From NCBI GenBank assembly GCA_028752905.1, contig JAQNBH010000014.1, positions 27,104,168 through 27,168,167 on the forward strand: DNA of 64,000 nt, read 5' to 3'. The translations under genes and the position numbers were made by a program. Position 1 is the stretch's first letter. Each line of letters begins with the position of its first letter. Below, in pieces: positions 1-11,336 of the stretch. Under the pieces are notes generated by a model. That model saw only the letters and a program-made list of their open reading frames with translations. It ran no database searches and had not been told where the DNA came from. Source of the DNA: Cladorhizidae sp. MBARI D1340-BT2 (lineage: Eukaryota; Porifera; Demospongiae; Poecilosclerida; Cladorhizidae).

Positions 1-3000
1 AAGTAAGTATAGGAAGATTAAAGAACCACAAATATTCAATTGCCAAGTCTTTGGTTGGTGCTCTGTACTCTTCAATTTACAATTGAACTCCTATGTACTT
101 ACCAATCTGCAAGAATGACCTACTTGGGTTCTAATTTCCCGGGATGTGGATCTCATACATGCCAACCTGCAAGTATGACCTCTACTGTTGGGTTTTAATT
201 TCCCTGGATTTATTACAATGTATAACTCATACTTACCAACCTACAATTATGACCTACCTGGGTTCTAATTTCCCTGGATTTATTATGATGTGGAAGTCAT
301 ACCTACCAATCTGCAAGTATGACCTCCAACGTTGGGTTTTAATTTCCCTGGATTTATTACAATGTAGAACTCATACTTACCAACCTACAAGTATAACCTA
401 TCTGGGTTCCAATTTCTCTGGATGTGGAACTCATACATACCAACCTGCAAGTATGACCTACCTGGGTTTTAATTTCCCTGGATTTATTATGATGTGGAAT
501 TCGAAAGTAGGTAAAACTTTTTAAAATTTATTCTCTTATTTTTTTGCACTTGTGACCCTAGTGTTCCCTTAACCACAAAAATACATGTCTTGTTACATGA
601 GTCAGAGTGGAATGTGGCAGGTTATTTCATGAGCATACACCCTTATTTTCATGAGCCGAAGGCATGTGAAAATACTACATGCGAGTGAAATAATCACAAC
701 GAGTGCTATATTTTATATTCTCATAAGAATGACTCTATTTTGTATAACAAATGGTCGATCCATCTGTCCGTCAGTTCCAAATATAAGCTAACTCACATCC
801 AAACATTCTTACTTGATCAGAGCTGCCAGTTTCTCTATTGCCCATGAATTTTAAGATCCATCTTCTATACCCTGTGATGGGTAGATAAATCCTAGGCTTG
901 AAGAAAGTCACCAAATTTTGTAGAGACACTTTATAATTAGCTCTAGTCCCTCGCTCTTGAACAATATAGCTAGCTAGCTCGAGAAAGAGGCTCAACTACT
1001 AGCTAAATATCAGAAAATAGCTAGCTATTACCATTATACATGCAGCCCCTCATATCTAACCTCAGATGACCATAAAGTTCAACATATTCAACAACTTCCA
1101 CAGTAGACACAACATGATCTGAAAAGAAGATGAGAAAACAGTATGTAAGTTCAAAATAGCTCTACAATGAGGCATCCTTAGCTATGAGCTAAAAATCGGC
1201 AAGTAGTTAGCTACATTCTAGGCAGTTACCTGGAAAAAATTGTAGTCTCTCCAGCAAGCCTAACCAAGATCTAAACAAAATAGTAGAAGTTCTATAGTCA
1301 AAAGGCCAAGAAACTACTTCTTCAGAGAGGTCTGGTTGGTTTCCAGTAACAAGGGAAGTGCCCAATAATTGTTTTATAAATCTAGTGTTAGGTAAGAACC
1401 TGAAGTATGTACTGCTAACTTCCTTATTAAAAATGCATGTGAGTAAAATAGTGCCATTTCTGAATCTGTTGTTTCTTTTTTAAATGGGCCAACGAGTTTT
1501 TAAATTTTGTACATCATCGAGTAAAGGGTTAAAGTAATATCTATCAATATTGTACTACTTTTTATATCATAATAATATTGTAGAGTACATATTTTTTTAG
1601 TAAAGTGTCACATAACTGGTTGGTTGTGGCCTAGATAGGAGTAGTGTGGTTCATATTTGTATCCAGAGATCAGTCAAGTCAAAACCTTCCTGGCACTGCA
1701 TAGGAGTTTCATGGCATTTATAGTTGTCACGCTGTCTGTGAGGTCAACTAGTCCTCTCAGTTAGGCCATTATAGGTGAGCCTAATTTTAGTTTTATGTAT
1801 AGCTGTGGTATGTTGGAGCTGAGAAAACCACACATCTACAGTCAGTGTTTCTTGCTGTATTTGTCTGAGGTAAGAACCCAAATACATGCAAATATCGTGT
1901 ACTGTGAACTAGTTCTGCTTTAGTACATACTGCTAAAAATCTAGTACATGATGTTTTTCCCCTTGCATGCGATGTTTTATTTATTATGACTATAGATGAG
2001 TCGCTTGCTGTTGCCAAAGATGGTGGGCCAGGGAGGAGGTTTTATTGTGAATATATCATCTGGGGCTTCTAACATGGCTATGCCTCAGTTTACCATCTAT
2101 TGTGCCACCAAGGTATGTACAGCACATGTAATAATGCCTCTCATAACTAAGTTGGAGAAGACACTCACAGGATGAGTTCGTGGTTGGGGCAGTAACTTAT
2201 TTGTAATTGTTGACAGGGATGTGTCATAATCCAGCCGGCTACTCAATATGTCAAGTATTTGTTTTCTTTAAGGCATGCAGAATCCTTGATGCTATTTTCC
2301 ATCTCATTTACAGATTTTTGTGAACTACATATCTGATGGTCTTCGTAAGGAATATGCGGACAAGGGCATAACAGTACAGGTTGGTATGGCAAAGTAATGA
2401 AAGGAACTATTATTATTACATCCTCTTCTGCTGCTTCAGAATGTCAAACCCTTATATGTAGCCACGGCGATGAGTGGTATTCGAAGATCTAGCTTCTTTG
2501 TCCGTGATGCTGTTTCGTATGCCAACTCTGCCTTGACAACTATTGGCATACAGAACCACACCTATGGCTGTTTTCCTCATGCTCTACAAGTACGTTTCAA
2601 ATTGTGATGACCCTTTACTATGTACCTGTGATTGGAGATAGCCCTAGTATACACTTACCACCTTAATTATGAACCCAGAAACTGATATCTGCTGAATGTC
2701 AGTTTTTTTCTCCTGCACATTCCCAGAAACTGGCAAGTCATTATAAAATAGTCAGAAGGCTGTACTTCAGGAATCAGGATTGTGTGAGTATGGCGTATTA
2801 AAAACTGAACTGAGAACAGGCTCTTACTTGGCTGGGATAGGCTATGTAGCAAAGATAATCCATATTGATTTAAATATATGATTAGTAGAGACAAGTCAAA
2901 GCTTAGAGCATAACCTGTAAATACATAACCACTTAGGCTTACTAAAGTCATTTAAAAGTCAAGTGCACGTAACACAACTAACTACTACATGTTTTTTGTC

Positions 3001-4204
3001 CTCTTTGATACTACTCCCTTTTCCTGATCTTAGTTCTATGAAGCACATTAGGGATTTGTGGTCCATGTTGATAGTGAATGCTTCCTAGGAGATACGCTTA
3101 TGTTCCCGATGTATAATTAGCAATATTTGAATATTTCATGTTCTCTTGAAAGTACTTAGTTTCTTGCTGCAGCAGCTATAAACTATGCAGCCCTCACTCA
3201 ACGGTCAATAGCATTCATCTGTTGCATGAATTATTTTTGAAAAACAGGCGAAGCACCAATAATTAGTGAAATGCCCTTCACACCCATCTGTGCATTTGAA
3301 TGTGATACTAGGTGGTTGTGCCTCTTTCCTTTTGCAATTATTTACTGTTCTTTCTAAATATCAATAACAACTCCTTTTTTTTGTTAAAAGCACTAATGAA
3401 ACAGAAAAATTATATATCTGCACTATAAAAGTATTGTGGCATGGTAGACATGTATGACAGTGTTCAGTGCTATACCTGATTGTGTGATGGACATTTATGA
3501 TCCCACAACAATTCCATGTTGCGATACCTTGATCTGCTCCTAGTTATCATTTGTGTGGTTATTCATTGTCTACTAATTCCTTTTTCTTTGAGATCAGAAA
3601 TGTTATCCCTCATGAAGTCATTTTCAAGTGGTCTCACATGTCATCATTATGTATGCTTGTCCATTTTACTGATGCCAGTTGCTGTTGGGCTACCCACTAC
3701 TTCTCATACATATGGTCAACTTATAAGTCCTGAAGAGTTTTATGATCACTTTGTTGACTTCTCCTCAGATGGATCCTCTCGGTCATTCCGCTCACAGATT
3801 GAAATAAAGTGCATGATCATACTTACACATTGCTGACCCATTATTAGTGAACTCGCACAATGAAATCAAGGACAGACAGTCACACTATTTCACTCTCATC
3901 AGTAAACTGAGTTAGAGATATTTGAGGGGTAAGATCTATATCTTAAGGATCTATTTTTCTCTTTTTCTCTTGCATTTTCTGCTGGAGCTGAGGGCAGTGA
4001 GGATAGGGAGTGGGTGGGTTTTGTTTTGTCTTGCAATGGATTTGGTGTATAGATTTTAAATGTGTGTAAAATGTAAAACTAACTGTTTAGGGCTACCTGA
4101 TGACGAAGTTACCTGTGAGCATTATGGATATAGTCATGAACAAGGCTGCGGATCAGATCAGAGCTGATATCCTCCACAAGCAAGCTGGAGAGAAGAAAAA
4201 CTGA
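1..4204 (+). CDS. HSD17B12-like: HSD-1: very-long-chain 3-oxoacyl-CoA reductase-like, 3' part (exons 8-11)
   Basis: 3' portion of an ER-membrane SDR enzyme of the HSD17B12/KAR type, which reduces 3-ketoacyl-CoA with NADPH during fatty acid elongation. Visible coding exons are 1996-2112, 2314-2379, 2440-2589 and 4091-4204; bases 1-2 are the end of exon 7. All junctions are GT-AG in phase 0 and all exons are open. Exon 8 carries the SDR active site: Ser in ISSG, then YCATK (Y-x3-K). The last exon begins GYLMTK and ends in a lysine-rich GEKKN tail like the ER-retrieval end of vertebrate HSD17B12, followed by TGA at 4202-4204. The 5' exons lie outside the window, so whether the whole gene is intact is unknown. 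HSD17B3-like steroid specificity cannot be excluded. Confidence 0.85.
3..1995 (+). other. HSD-1 intron 7
   Basis: About 2 kb of non-coding sequence. It starts with a degenerate minisatellite (about 100-500). The rest is AT-rich, and I see no exon, RNA gene or mobile element in it. Equivalent introns are 17703-19504, 38257-40215 and 59920-61926. Confidence 0.7.
100..500 (+). repeat. 60-74-bp degenerate minisatellite, intron 7, unit A
   Basis: About six imperfect copies of a module containing 'tgcaagtatgacctacctgg' followed by 'ttctaatttccctggattta' and 'accaacctgcaagtat'. Copy lengths vary from 60 to 74 bases. One frame stays open across the array, which comes from the repeat rather than from a protein. 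Confidence 0.75.
2590..4090 (+). other. HSD-1 intron 10
   Basis: About 1.5 kb between exons 10 and 11. A 106-codon open frame at 3516-3836 resembles no family I know, and most of it is deleted from intron 10 of the intact HSD-3, so I do not treat it as a gene. Nothing else is seen. Confidence 0.65.
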
Positions 4205-5498
4205 ACTAAGTAGAAGTGATGCATGAATAGCCATGCTTTCCCCCCCTTAGTTTTTGTGTAGTTTTGTTGTTACATACATCTATATTGCTATCCAGCATAA
4301 ATGCTCCCAACAATACTTTTTGTCTTTGAGTCCAACTCATTTTCTTCATTCACATCGACTTGGAAAATCAGTTGTTGTTGTTATTCTTTTCCTTTGGGTC
4401 CAAACCTATAACTGTGTGGCTGACAAATCCAGGAATTTCTTCAGGTAGGTTTTTGTATTTGACTAGGAGTCTAGGATGGAAGCAAACAAAGACAGTTGCT
4501 GATTGGGCCTCAGTGTGTCTAGAGAGATAAGATTTAGTAGCCCACAACCTCGCAATTTGCTTCGCTAAGAAGACGGATTATGTAGGACTATTTTTTGTTC
4601 AAGAAAAACACTGAGAAGATGTGTTATGAATGGCTAAAGTTAGAAAAATGTTCACAAAAATACAGGCCACAAACTAGGGTGCCACACCAACTTCACTTAA
4701 TGAAAAGTCACTATATTTTTGGCAAGAATTTCACGCAGAGGGGGAAGGGGATTGCATGCACACCCAAGAATTGTGCACATTACAAGACCGAATATTCGTG
4801 TTGGTAACAAAGTGCACAACACAACGTGAGAAGTGTTTGAAGCATCAGAGTTACAGAGATATATAATGTGGATCAGTTGGTTCGCTTCTTACCTGACCAC
4901 AAAGAGATACGTACTTGTCAACCACACCCTCCTCATCCCCTCTCAAACTGAGCCCAGAACTCCTCCCCCCACAGACAGAAGAGCTCCACACTCTGCTCCT
5001 CCAGCACCACCATCTGGGTGGCACGTCTGAAAACGCAGATGGCCTTTCTCGACAGGTTTGGTCGATGGAAGAACCTGGCGAGTATGCTCCAGTTTCATAG
5101 CAGGAGGGTGAGGGGGGGGGGGGAGTATTGAGGAACCCCAACTATAGTGGACCCTCACAACTCAAGATAATATGGATTCTGAGTAATTATGGATGCACAC
5201 ACTAAGTGCTAATGACATCAGATTTACCACCTACTTTAGAGTGGGTAGACCATAGTTAGATTACACACACCAAGTGCCTAATAACACCAGATTTACCTCA
5301 AGTACTTATTATACATTTGACCATATTATAAGGTCCTGAATGGGATTCTGGCTGGCAGCCTATATAAGAAAGCGAGCCAAAGGGCCAGTCAAGTTGTGAG
5401 TCTTCATTATATTCCTCTCCTATTTTCCCTGAGAACACCCATCTCACCCCGCACCATTTCCTGATCCCTAACATATAACCACAACAATGTTAGTAATT
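4205..5498. other. 3' flank of HSD-1, with a GC-richer patch
   Basis: Intergenic stretch between the HSD-1 stop codon and the solitary foldback arm. Positions 4930-5140 are GC-richer than their surroundings and open in several frames on both strands; units B and C have the same patch at about 22415-22630 and 42935-43150. One + frame contains the string ENADGLSR, loosely like the end of retroelement RNase H domains, but the context does not support this. No gene is called. Confidence 0.4.
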
Positions 5499-5572
5499 AC
5501 AATGGTCTTCTCAATAATCAACTTGAATTTGTACTCACTCGACCTTTTGACTAGCCTTCATCATGAATAATG
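5499..5572 (+). repeat. Solitary arm of the foldback family, unit A
   Basis: It shares the 'cttctcaataatcaacttga' start and the 'gccttcatcat' inner part with the palindromic elements in introns 1 and 5, but the opposite arm is missing. Equivalent arms lie at about 23005-23078 and 43523-43596. Confidence 0.55.
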
Positions 5573-5840
5573 AGATACTATGACTTGCGTGAGCCTGTTA
5601 ATAATAATGTTAACAATAACTAATCAGACTAAGGTCACAGTCATGTCAATTCAAAACCTTTAGACCATTATGTACGACTTAGACGTCTGTTCATGCATGT
5701 GTGAAAGGTGCAGCTTATGTCATCAAAATCTCACTCCAACAACCAAGTATATAGCTAAGCACGAGTGAAATGACTTGCTAGGTAACTGCCAAGTGAGTTT
5801 AAGAGAGAAGTGGAACATAATTGGGGAAGGTACTACACAG

Positions 5841-7664
5841 TCATCAGAAGAGAGATATGCCATGAAAAAGGTCGAGAAATAAAATGCTTGACAAACAACA
5901 TGAAATATATCCAAGAATGAAAATTTAACTTTAGTTCTTGTCAGTTTCTTCATGGTCATCTTGGCAATGCTTTCTCAGATGTCCTCACTACCAGAAAGCT
6001 TCCAATATCATAGGCATAGGAATAAGGTGGGGCACAGGGGCACGTGCCCCCCCCCCCCCCCCCCCCCAAAGGTATACAAAGGTTCTTGCATTTATTGATC
6101 GCTAGCTTAGATAGAGACTACTTCTAGACAAACAATATCAAGTACACGGACAAAATTTCAAAAAAGGACTGTGTGTGTGTGTTGATTGTCAGAGTGACAA
6201 ACCACAGCTTACACAGTACAGCTTGATCTTTGGAACTCGGGCTAGAATAGGTAAAGATGAGAATATGTCACTTTGCAGAAAATTATGCTTTTGATAGTCC
6301 ACAGGATTATTTCAGAAGGCAATATTTCGAAGTTCTTGATGTAATGACTACAGAACTGAAACATCACTTTGACCAAAAATGTGGCATGCCCATGCCTGTT
6401 GCAGCCATGATTGAAAAAGCTCTGTTGAATGCTACCAATGGTGAAACAGTTAAACTATCCAAGTGTACAAGAATGATTTTGTTCTGGATAGACTACAGAC
6501 TCAACTCAATATGCTGCCAGATTTGATTAGAACCAGAAATACAACTAGTAGGTGTACCAATTATGGAAGTGACCAATGTGAGATCAATTACTGAAGTGCT
6601 TAGTGAAGTTCACATGTGGCCAAGAACTGTTTTCACAAATTTCACGGCTACTTAAACTTGTTTTCACAATTCCAATTACAAACATCTACAGCGGAAAGAT
6701 CTTTTTCTGCACTCAAAAGACTAAAGACGCTTATGGGCTACAATTAATATAACTTAGGATTGAACTGATAATATGAATTTAGTTATCAATGTGAATGACA
6801 GATGAATTAAATATTTGGACAGTAATAATTACTTCAGTATTGCTCTTTAAAATCATCATTTATTATCGTATATACATAAATCTAGTGCCCCACCAATCAA
6901 AATTTGCTTCCTACGCCTCTGAATATTCAAACTCGGACAGATCCCAGCTCAGTGTTCCTGTTATGTAAATGACCAACCCATTATACTAGTGGGAATTTGG
7001 TTGTCCAATCGGTAAGAGATTTGGTGTCTGGGAAGAGCATGTGTTTCTCTGACAAAACGTATCTCACACTTCAGATTTCTTGCTCTTTTTTCTTTTTGCC
7101 AACATTTCAATCAGTATGTTTCGGGCAATAAGAAAAAAGAAAGTTTGTTGAAAGAGACATATACTGAAGAGTGAGTATACTACGTACACTGTAAAAAATA
7201 AAAATGATTAAAAAAATTAACATAGAGTATCTAATACCAAATGTTATCACTTATTTAATAATGGTTATTTGTTAAGTATTTTATGCAGGTCAAGGTCAGT
7301 TTTTAATTGGAAAATTAATCATCCTTCTTGTAGGTTAATTAAAAGCAAAGCCTTGAATGTCGGCTGTTAGAGAAGAGTATATTATGTTGATTCAATTGTG
7401 CCCTGAGAAAAGAAGCATGTCTTTAGTAAAGTTATCTTACACAGGATTAAAAATATAAATAAGAAAATAAGTACACTAGACAGCAAATGTCCTGCTCTAT
7501 GATGATCACTAACATCTACTATTAATCCCCCTACCCAGGAGCAGACGTCACAGCCTCTGGTATACCAGATGTCTATAATTCTAGTTTTATGCCTGTGTTA
7601 TTAACACCTGAAACACTCTGAGCGTTCTTTGATTTTGGCTAGTAAGGTCACGTCTCCTTCATGC
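5841..7664 (+). repeat. Left inverted-repeat arm of the TPMT module, unit A
   Basis: It matches the reverse complement of 8769-9646 over several blocks. These include sequences around 'agagagatatg', 'ccaacccatta', 'cttgaatgtcggctgttaga', 'agaagcatgtctttagtaaa' and 'gtctccttcatg'. The arm is interrupted by the hAT copy at 6009-6921 and by about 105 further bases before it. Without these the arm is about 0.9 kb. Divergence by eye is clearly larger than between array units, so the inverted repeat predates the array. Confidence 0.75.
6009..6921 (+). mobile_element. hAT transposon, internally deleted copy (unit A)
   Basis: A DNA transposon relic. Its termini are CATAGGCATAGGAA at the left and the inverted partner TTCCTACGCCTCTG at the right, flanked on both sides by AATAT. 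The coding remnant begins in the transposase C-terminal half (AENYAFDSPQDYFRRQ) and ends with the hAT dimerisation signature TAERSFSALKRLKTLMGYN, then a stop codon. Compared with units B and C it lacks 1,314 bases (equivalent to 23784-25097), joined at about 6271. It cannot encode a transposase. Confidence 0.8.
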
Positions 7665-8055
7665 ATGATTGAGATATATTTGCTCCAAATGCTGACAGAT
7701 GCAACTGAAGGCTTGTGTCTTTTGACATCCTTGCCCAAGGCAGAGCTTTACTAGATAGCACTGGAAATGTTTTCCTTATTTCCCCATTTTTTTGTAGTAT
7801 AACCATTAACTTCTTCCGATCCATTTTTCATGATCTAATTTATCCTGGGCTATGGATAAGCTTTGGTCATGTACTGCAGCTTAGGAGAAATAAGGCCACA
7901 TGGGTGACATTGAAATGTACATAACAACACCCTTTCCATGATGCTAAAATTGAGATTTTATGGCATACGTACTATGGACACAACTCATTCACTCTCCTTC
8001 TACACAATAATTATAGCTACGTACAGTAACATATGTTAGTATTATTTGAACAGTT
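7665..8055. other. Loop sequence between left arm and TPMT remnant, unit A
   Basis: About 390 bases holding a 69-codon open frame (7715-7924, GTG start) that resembles nothing I know. It lies 3' of the TPMT gene and may include its 3' untranslated region. No other feature is seen. Confidence 0.4.
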
Positions 8056-8200
8056 CTAGTTCTTCACCATAAACAAAATCTTCCATGACATTCGACTGAA
8101 CTCGAGCACTGGGAACATGCTTTCAGACCCCAGATGGAAGACCTTAGCAGTAGCCTTTGCATCCAGTTCCTTCACCAGTGTGATGGTCTTGAAGTAATCT
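8056..8200 (-). pseudogene. TPMT-like remnant, unit A (last 47 codons only)
   Basis: Antisense of this stretch encodes the C-terminus of the TPMT-like protein through its TAG stop codon at 8056-8058. It then breaks at 8200, where sequence equivalent to 29361 of unit B follows after a 2-base filler ('ac'). Everything encoding the N-terminal 197 or so residues, including the SAM-binding loop, is deleted together with the neighbouring hAT relic. The locus is dead. Confidence 0.85.
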
Positions 8201-8768
8201 ACATGCTAAGCTGGATACTTTTCTCACCCCCCCCCCCCCCCCCCCCCCCAACCAAAAATCCTGTATGAAACCCTGACTACTTATTTAGGTCTTGTGCTGT
8301 TCTCTGCTAGCCTTGCATCTTGTTATCTTTAGCCCTGTCTGTGGGCTGTGAGTCCATGACAACTGCTGCCAACTGAAACCTCACATTCATCGATAAATCA
8401 TGAATTAAACTCTGATAGCCTTGCAGTTAGCAAGACCTCATTTGCCTAGTTAAATCCAGCTACAATCTCAGTGTGTCCTCCATTGGATGGAATCCTGAAT
8501 TGTTGTAAAATGTGACTGTTCAGTGTAGCTATGTAACACAGCATAATTTATTGCCACACAATCTAACCTTTGTTCAAAATCTCTATCCTTAATTGATTAC
8601 TACAATGAATATATATTATTCATGGAGTATATATTATATTATTCATGAAATGGTGGCCTGTATTTTAATCATCATGTGGTTATTATATATATATTACACA
8701 GACAGGGGATGAATGACTGGAATGGTGCCTAGAAGTTGCTATTTCCACTGCTCTATGTGCAGCCCAGG
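8201..8768. other. Loop sequence between TPMT remnant and right arm, unit A
   Basis: A poly-C tract (about 8228-8249) is followed by AT-rich sequence without a recognisable gene. The same sequence follows the loop in units B (29361-29919) and C (49912-50455). Confidence 0.5.
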
Positions 8769-9646
8769 AGGCGTGAAGGAGACATGACCTTGTTTGCCAA
8801 GTTGAAAGTAACACCCAGAATGTTTTAGTGTTTATTCACAATCATCAAGCTAGAATTTAGTATAAAATAGACATCTGATATTCTATCATCATAAAGCAGG
8901 AAATTCGCTGTCCAGTGAATTTATTTTGTTTGGTTTTCTTATTTATATTTTTTAATCCTGTGCAAGATAACTTTACTAAAGACATGCTTCTTTTCTCAGG
9001 GCACAGTTGAATCAACATAATGTATATACTCTTCTCTAACAGCCGACATTCAAGGCTTTGCTATTAATTAAGTACCTACATAAAGGATTAATCAATTTTC
9101 CAAATAAAAAACTGAACTTGACCATTATTAAAGGATTAATTCCTTTTTCCAAATAAAAAATTGAACTTCACAGTCATAGATTTTTTAACAAAGAACCATT
9201 ATTAAATAAGTGATAATTAATCATAATTATGGTTCTATGGTTATTACAGTACCCTATGTTAAAATTATATTATTTTTACTTTTACAGTGTACGTATACTC
9301 ACTCTCCAGTATATATCTCTTTCAACAAACTTATTGCTAATGTTCCCCTTATGGAGACCGAAACATACTGATTGAAATATTGGCAAAAAGAAAAAAAGGG
9401 CAAGAAATCTGAAGTGTGAGATATATTTTTTACATCGGAGAAACATACATGCTCGTTCCAGACACCGAATCTCTTGCCGATTGGACAACAAATTCCCAGT
9501 ATATAGCATAATGGGTTGGCCATTTGACATAACAGGAATAGAGCAGGATTTGTCAGAATTTTAAGAAGTTTTCCCTGAATATTGGAATCACTGTCAAGCA
9601 TTTTTATTTCACTACCTTATTCATGGACATATCTCTCTTCCAATGG
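8769..9646 (-). repeat. Right inverted-repeat arm of the TPMT module, unit A
   Basis: Reverse-complement partner of 5841-7664. It contains the target sequence of the hAT insertion in unoccupied form (single AATAT, antisense at 9579-9583). A 100-codon frame on the - strand (9299-9601) is open here, but units B and C lack 4 bases near its middle and it is disrupted in the other arm, so I do not call a gene. Confidence 0.75.
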
Positions 9647-9919
9647 CTGCATATGACAAATGGTAAAGGGTCATCTAACTTGTCCTGCCCCACATGAATG
9701 AAGTTGTTTGTTTTTAAATAAAACAATTTAATATATTATTAAGTTATATTATTAATGTAGAGAATATGTTGAATATTATAATATACATATAGGAGGTGTG
9801 TCTGGTCTATGCACAATAATTATAATATAATATTCTTCCCACTGGAGATGGGTATATAGGTATTTATTTAGTCCTGTAAAATCCTTAAACCTCATCTTCA
9901 TGAACTCCTAGCTCTTGAG

Positions 9920-10090
9920 GTTACACAAACACATATTTTACACACACACATTTTATACACACACATTACACACATATTTTACACTCATTTACACACATTT
10001 TACATGCACACATTTCACATATATACACATTTTATACACATATTTTATACATATTTTACACTCACATTTCATACACATTTCATACACCTA
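9920..10090 (+). repeat. Imperfect CA/TTTTACAC microsatellite, unit A
   Basis: Alternating 'cacacaca' and 'ttttatacac' blocks. Unit C has the same tract at about 51596-51766. In unit B it is cut after its first block. Confidence 0.7.
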
Positions 10091-10168
10091 TACATCTTTT
10101 TGTTTTCTTTTTTGGTGGTCATGCAACTGTAGCCAGCGAATAGTGTTGCCAATGGCACTGCAGAGTTT

Positions 10169-10360
10169 ATGAAGACAGTAAGATTCGCCTCTTTTCCATT
10201 ACGACTCAGAATCAAATGCCCCATGTCAGTTGGCAAGGCTCTTTCCAAACAATGGAAAGAGGTTGGCTATGTGGACCTGCATGTACACAGCCAGCATTTG
10301 AGTGAATATCGTAGGTCACAATTTACGACTGGAAAGATTGACAGGAATAAAATGGAGTAG
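10169..10360 (+). CDS. Hypothetical 63-residue frame upstream of HSD-2
   Basis: ATG-started frame, starting MKTVRFASFPLRLR and ending KIDRNKME, with no family I recognise. It is kept open with one residue change in unit C (51845-52036), and an AATAAA follows about 420 bases later. It could be a small gene, a terminal exon or a chance frame. It is absent from unit B, so it is not essential to the module. Confidence 0.2.
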   Translation: MKTVRFASFPLRLRIKCPMSVGKALSKQWKEVGYVDLHVHSQHLSEYRRSQFTTGKIDRNKME

Positions 10361-11208
10361 ATAACTGCTGGAGAGGAAGAGGGGTGCCATGGAGGAAGTT
10401 ATCGTCTTCCTGTGGTTCAGATCACATACTCAGTGATATGAATAGTGAACACATTTTGCGTAGTTTTTAGTATTAGGATTCTTTGTGCCATTGAACAAAT
10501 TGGATATCTAATGGATGCTTTGCTCAATAATGTTGTAGTCCTTAGCAAATGTGGCACTTGACTTTGTCTGCACGTAGAACTTGGGCATGAGTGCCCTATG
10601 CAGACGTTCAAAAGAATAAGGACATTTTTATTTAAAAACTAAGAATTATACTGGATTGACCTGTTAGAAAGAGAGTACTTGTGTAGATGACAAGCAGTTA
10701 GACGATCCTTTAATTATTTTAACAGCACTTGTTATACTGCAATTTTAATGGTAAGGTGTGGTGTAACTGGTTGTCAAACAATGTAATAAACATTATTTTG
10801 GTAAAGCATCATTGAGTGCGTGTTGTCTACATGGGTATAATCTTATTAACTTTTTCTTTTGATTTTGTCAATAAATTTAAAAAAAGGAATATAAATAATT
10901 ATTACTGAGAAAACTTAGCAAAAGTCAGATTTGAACGAATCATCTTGACTCGGTTCTTCCCAAATTCTCCCTTCATGGATGCAGTGTTGTATCTTTGGAT
11001 GAGGTGGGGAAATGACTTGGTATTAATGGGAACATTTCTTTGCAATTATTTTCAGCTGACATCAGCACTGAATACAAACATGCTGATTGAAAGAGAAACA
11101 GTGAAGAAGGAACATTTGTTGTTGTTGTTTATTGTTTATTGTTGTTGTTTATTCCTATTTAAATATAATAGTTCAGTGGTGGAGAACTGCAGTTGACATG
11201 TACATTTA

Positions 11209-11336
11209 CAATGCCTTCCTCCATGATCAACTTAAATTTACTCACTCGGACCTTTCTGCTACTGGTGTATCGAGTCTTCATCTCGATGAAGGCTAGAGCA
11301 TCTACGAAATTAAGTTAATTATAGATGAAGTCATTG
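11209..11336. repeat. Foldback element 1, unit A
   Basis: Palindromic element with a left arm starting 'caatgccttcctccatgatc' and a right arm ending 'agatgaagtcattg'. The centre holds a shorter hairpin (tcgagtcttcatctcga). It resembles the element at 13933-14066. Copies in units B and C are at 31550-31677 and 52875-53002. Confidence 0.65.

Larger units (their letters stand above)
9647..10974. other. Region upstream of HSD-2
   Basis: AT-rich spacer with an imperfect (TTTTACACACA)-type repeat at about 9920-10090, a small conserved frame (10169-10360) and an AATAAA at 10785-10790 followed by GT-rich sequence. The promoter of the HSD gene should lie in or near this region, but I cannot point to a core element. 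About 0.93 kb of it (equivalent to 9958-10888) is missing upstream of HSD-3. Confidence 0.5.

Noticed and set aside
144..524. 126-codon open frame repeated in units C and D
   Set aside because: It lies entirely in the intron 7 minisatellite, and its apparent repeats are the DNA repeats. No start context or homologue.
771..995. 74-codon - strand frame conserved in all units
   Set aside because: It lies in HSD intron 7, has no recognisable domain, and its conservation is explained by recent duplication of the whole unit.
3516..3836. Hydrophobic 106-codon frame in HSD intron 10
   Set aside because: No family resemblance, and most of it is deleted in intron 10 of the intact HSD-3. It is probably chance.
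4833..5158. Overlapping open frames on both strands in a GC-richer patch, one containing ENADGLSR as in retroelement RNase H ends
   Set aside because: The surrounding residues do not match RNase H, there is no reverse transcriptase or LTR, and several frames are open only because of base composition.
9299..9601. 100-codon - strand frame in the right inverted-repeat arm, followed by a donor-like gtgagt
   Set aside because: A 4-base difference shifts the frame in units B and C, and the other arm is disrupted. No homologue recognised.
9915..10172. 85-codon His/Thr/Tyr-rich frame
   Set aside because: Translation of the CA/TTTTACAC microsatellite.
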